Of a stretch of DNA of 64,000 nucleotides, positions 61,638 through 64,000 are shown in pieces. The stretch comes from JADFOJ01 sp041580235 (GTDB taxonomy: Bacteria; Planctomycetota; Phycisphaerae; Phycisphaerales; SM1A02), in contig JBFGEG010000002.1 of the NCBI GenBank assembly GCA_041580235.1, forward strand, positions 20,067-84,066, given 5' to 3'. How positions within the stretch are numbered: position 1 is the stretch's first letter; every line of letters begins with the position of its first letter. A program made the translations under genes and the position numbers. The notes beneath the pieces are model-generated. The model ran no database searches. It was not told the DNA's origin and was given only the letters and a program-made list of their open reading frames with translations.

Positions 61638-64000
61638 GACACGCCCTTTCCGTTACCCGCCCGGCTCGTCTGGCCGGAACGTCCGGCCAGGGCCATGAGC
61701 CGCTCGGTGATCCGCTGGGTCGCCTCGGTGTGGGCCTGGCGCCGCAACCCGGCGATGCGGGCCTCATACTCCTGCTTGAGCCGCGAGATCTCCGCCTCGT
61801 GGGCCGCGGCGAGCTCGCGGTTGGCGTCCTCACGGACCCGGGCCGTGAAGGGCGTCACGACGCCTGCGAGCTCCTGTAGCGTGCGCCACAGACGCAGCCG
61901 CCGCTCGGCGTCCTCGACGAGCACCGGACCCACGCGGAGACGCTCATCCCGGACCTCGACGTACGGGGTCCGACCCTGCCGCGCGGCCGGCTCGAGCTCG
62001 AGGTACTCCGCGACCGGCGTCGGGGCCGGATCGTCGCCGGTGAGAGGCTCGATGTGCCCGGCGAAGCGCTGCTCGGTGGCGGCCCAGTCGGCGGGCGTGG
62101 GGCCCGCAAGTCGCGCGGCCACCTCGGGGTTACCGTCGAGGTCCAGGCAGGACCCGAAGACGCCCCCCGCCGCGGGATCGAAGCGAAGCAGCGGAAACGC
62201 CCTCGACTCGACGGCCAACCGCGCCTGCTCGTGAAGCCGCTCGACGGCAAAGCCGTGCCGCTGCGGGCTCGGCGCGTGCACGACCACGAGAGCCGGCCCG
62301 TCGTGGGCGAGCGCGCCGAGAACGCCCTGCGCGAAGTGCTCGTGATGCGTCAGCGACGTCTGCACGACGTATGCCCGCCGCGTCAGCGCCGCCAGCAGGG
62401 CGAGATCCAGCCGCCCGCCCGCGGGGAAGCTGCCGAAGGCATCCACCGCGAGACCGCCGTCGGCGCCGCCGCCGGCGTCGGCCAGCACGATGGCCTTGAC
62501 CGGAACGCCGCAACTCAGCACGCTCACGAGCTCACCGACGTCCACCGCGCGATCGTCGCCGACCCAGAAGATCGGAGGGCACAGACCGCGCTCCTCCGGC
62601 GTCAGATCCTCGTACCGCAGCCGGGCCAGATCGTCCATGGCCCGCGTTGCCTCCTGGGGACGCTCCAGCTCGATCCGCGCCCAGCGAGTGAGCCGCAGCC
62701 CCGCCAGGGCCTGACGCAGCTGCCCGTCGAGAAGCCCCCGGGCCAGATGGCCGGACTCCGCGCCGGTGCCCACCACCACCGGGCCCTGGAACGGGTTGTA
62801 GGGAAAGACGCCCGCCCACGTCGCCACCGCGCCCGGAGCGACGGCGATCCCCGCCCGGGCCCGGCCGAGCTTCAGCGGCCCCTCGGTGAGGTGCCATGTC
62901 AGGTCCGCCAGACCGCGGGCGACGTCGACGAGGCGGCCCAGACGCGCACCGTCGACATGGCCGCCGGTCACGGCGTCATCGACCCTCGACGACAGCGCTG
63001 CCAGGTCCACATCGCCGCGGCCCAGCACGTCGAGGCCTTCGGCAAGCGCTTCGAGGTCACCGGTGGGAAGCGCCTTGGCCAGCGTCTCCTTGACCGCCTC
63101 CGCGAGACCCGCTCGAAGCGTCTCGATCTCGCCCAGCTGCTTCTGCAGCCTCGGCTGCTCGTAGAACTCCACCACGGCGAGCACGCGGGCCAGCGCCTGC
63201 CGCGCTCCGGAGCCCGCCTCCGCGCCGTCGCCGCCCGCCATCGCGCCCAGACAGTGACGCGACAGCATCAGCGCCGCCAGCGTGCCGATGTCGGGATGGT
63301 GACGGGCCCGCTCGATCGTCTGGCCCGAGGTGTCCGGGAGAGCGTGCTGCAGCGCCCACAGGCGGCGGGCCGCGTCGAGGGTCTCGGGCGTCTGCGGCTC
63401 GGCGCGGATGCCCCGGCCCTCGCACGCGGCAAGGACGAGTCGCGGGCTTTTGCACGCCTCCGGGTTGATCGCCAGCGAAAAAAGCTCCCCCGAGCCCGGG
63501 TTCTGCGACTCGGGTTCGTCGAACAAGACCCGCGTCCTCGCCACCGGCAGCGCCCCGACCTCGTCGAGGACCGCCGCCATCGCCTCGCCCAGCGACGCCC
63601 TGCGTGTGTCGTCCATCGGCTCCACGACCGAGTCAAAGGCCGCCCGCAGCAGGGCCCCGGCCGTGACGGGCGGATCGTCGCCCGCGATGAGCGTTGCGGC
63701 CTTTCGGGCGACCTTCCCCGCGACGGCGCGGAGGGCGTCGGCCGGCCGGCCGCGCTGACCGGCAAGCTCGATGCCGGCGTCAAGGAGCGCCCTTGGCGTG
63801 ATGACCAGCGGCGCCACGGCGCCGTCGGGATCGGTCATCCAGAGATCGGGGCTGCCGTCGCACGTGGCGGGATCGAAGACGGGCAGCACGTCGCGGGCAT
63901 CGCTCACGTCGCGAAACGTCGAGCTGAGCGCCGGGACCGCGCCCGCCGCCAGGCAGGGATCGGCGGCCAGCGCCTCGGTCCGGCCGCCGCGATAGAAGAC
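61634..64000 (-). CDS. Degenerate pyruvate:ferredoxin-oxidoreductase-like protein (partial, runs off the right edge)
   Basis: At least 789 residues; the frame is open through base 64000, so the start is outside. Its C-terminal half aligns by eye with the TPP-binding domain of PFOR/NifJ: PIFWVGDDRAVDVGELVSVL corresponds to [20 protein letters not shown], and VPVKAIVLADAGGGADGGLA to the DTEVYSNTGGQ region. GDG is now GDD and the Asn-containing NTGGQ is lost. The ferredoxin-like stretch keeps one Cys (PVFDPATCDGSPDLW) instead of a CxxCxxC set. So cofactor sites look damaged. It ends by overlapping rnfC in ATGA. Possibly a scaffold for Rnf, or an altered oxidoreductase (inference). Confidence 0.7.
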   Translation of the reverse strand, partial: VFYRGGRTEALAADPCLAAGAVPALSSTFRDVSDARDVLPVFDPATCDGSPDLWMTDPDGAVAPLVITPRALLDAGIELAGQRGRPADALRAVAGKVARKAATLIAGDDPPVTAGALLRAAFDSVVEPMDDTRRASLGEAMAAVLDEVGALPVARTRVLFDEPESQNPGSGELFSLAINPEACKSPRLVLAACEGRGIRAEPQTPETLDAARRLWALQHALPDTSGQTIERARHHPDIGTLAALMLSRHCLGAMAGGDGAEAGSGARQALARVLAVVEFYEQPRLQKQLGEIETLRAGLAEAVKETLAKALPTGDLEALAEGLDVLGRGDVDLAALSSRVDDAVTGGHVDGARLGRLVDVARGLADLTWHLTEGPLKLGRARAGIAVAPGAVATWAGVFPYNPFQGPVVVGTGAESGHLARGLLDGQLRQALAGLRLTRWARIELERPQEATRAMDDLARLRYEDLTPEERGLCPPIFWVGDDRAVDVGELVSVLSCGVPVKAIVLADAGGGADGGLAVDAFGSFPAGGRLDLALLAALTRRAYVVQTSLTHHEHFAQGVLGALAHDGPALVVVHAPSPQRHGFAVERLHEQARLAVESRAFPLLRFDPAAGGVFGSCLDLDGNPEVAARLAGPTPADWAATEQRFAGHIEPLTGDDPAPTPVAEYLELEPAARQGRTPYVEVRDERLRVGPVLVEDAERRLRLWRTLQELAGVVTPFTARVREDANRELAAAHEAEISRLKQEYEARIAGLRRQAHTEATQRITERLMALAGRSGQTSRAGNGKGVS

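Noticed and set aside
60312..62234. Very long plus-strand frame across rnfC and the PFOR-like gene
   Set aside because: It has no recognisable motifs. The minus strand carries the Cys motifs and coupled starts of Rnf genes.
1..64000. CRISPR array, insertion sequence, prophage or rRNA
   Set aside because: No regular short repeats with unique spacers, no transposase motifs, no phage structural genes and no rRNA-like stretches were seen on reading both strands by eye.

Overview
The window is GC-rich (about two thirds G+C by eye) and gene-dense. It looks like the chromosome of a Gram-negative planctomycete of the class Phycisphaerae. The pointers are: four exported proteins with the Cys-flanked, dockerin-like repeats (DGDG.VGI.DFL..LG.WG) typical of that group; an exported Cys-rich module common there; a DUF1573 lipoprotein; a CRTAC1/ASPIC-UnbV protein; beta-barrel outer-membrane proteins; and LPS-heptose genes. 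The lineage is inferred from protein style and was not tested by a search.

Layout. 0-5 kb: a sulfotransferase, two lipoproteins, and a membrane TPR protein with a hypothetical partner. 4.7-14.5 kb: an exported two-module protein with an internal dockerin-like domain, a translationally coupled TPR/CRTAC1 pair, two tandem di-heme oxidoreductases (DHOR) ending in dockerin-like domains, a coiled-coil protein and a beta-barrel. 14.7-19.3 kb: an ADP-heptose/LPS locus (RfaE domain II nucleotidyltransferase, NudK-like Nudix hydrolase, radical SAM protein, WaaF, HldD). 19.7-26.6 kb: an RRM RNA-binding protein with hairpins in its leader, an MFS transporter, a membrane-fused spermidine-synthase-like protein, a porin and a methyltransferase. 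26.6-30.8 kb: the glyoxylate shunt operon (malate synthase, long-form isocitrate lyase). 31.0 kb: tRNA-Arg(TCT). 31-34.5 kb: a DinB protein, a membrane protein, a PQQ-propeller remnant and a metzincin lipoprotein.

34.7-41.5 kb is the first energy cluster. It is a tightly overlapping minus-strand operon encoding a 15-heme-motif cytochrome, a Cys-less redoxin/TPR protein, a Tat-type Rieske protein, a split b6-type cytochrome b and a membrane-anchored pentaheme cytochrome. DUF2784 and zinc-ribbon membrane proteins follow. It looks like a quinol-oxidising Rieske/cytochrome b complex that uses multiheme cytochromes instead of c1 or f.

41.6-57.4 kb is mostly envelope and exported proteins: an exported 2-hydroxyacid dehydrogenase, a choice-of-anchor-B/dockerin protein, a beta-propeller protein, a coiled-coil/BON pair, a triplicated-domain protein, ApbE flavin transferase, a pilin-like protein, a 1484-residue protein made of 3 x 99 and 3 x ~376 residue repeats, and a LEA-14-like lipoprotein. 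57.4-64 kb is the second energy cluster: rnfC-D-G-E-A, translationally coupled behind a degenerate pyruvate:ferredoxin-oxidoreductase-like gene that runs off the right edge. No rnfB is present in the window. ApbE, about 6 kb away, is the expected enzyme for loading covalent FMN onto RnfG and RnfD.

Several genes (1463, 14677, 19346 minus, 51246 minus) have a -10-like hexamer only 6-9 bases before the start codon, which suggests leaderless transcripts. Others have good Shine-Dalgarno sites, some of which select GTG starts.
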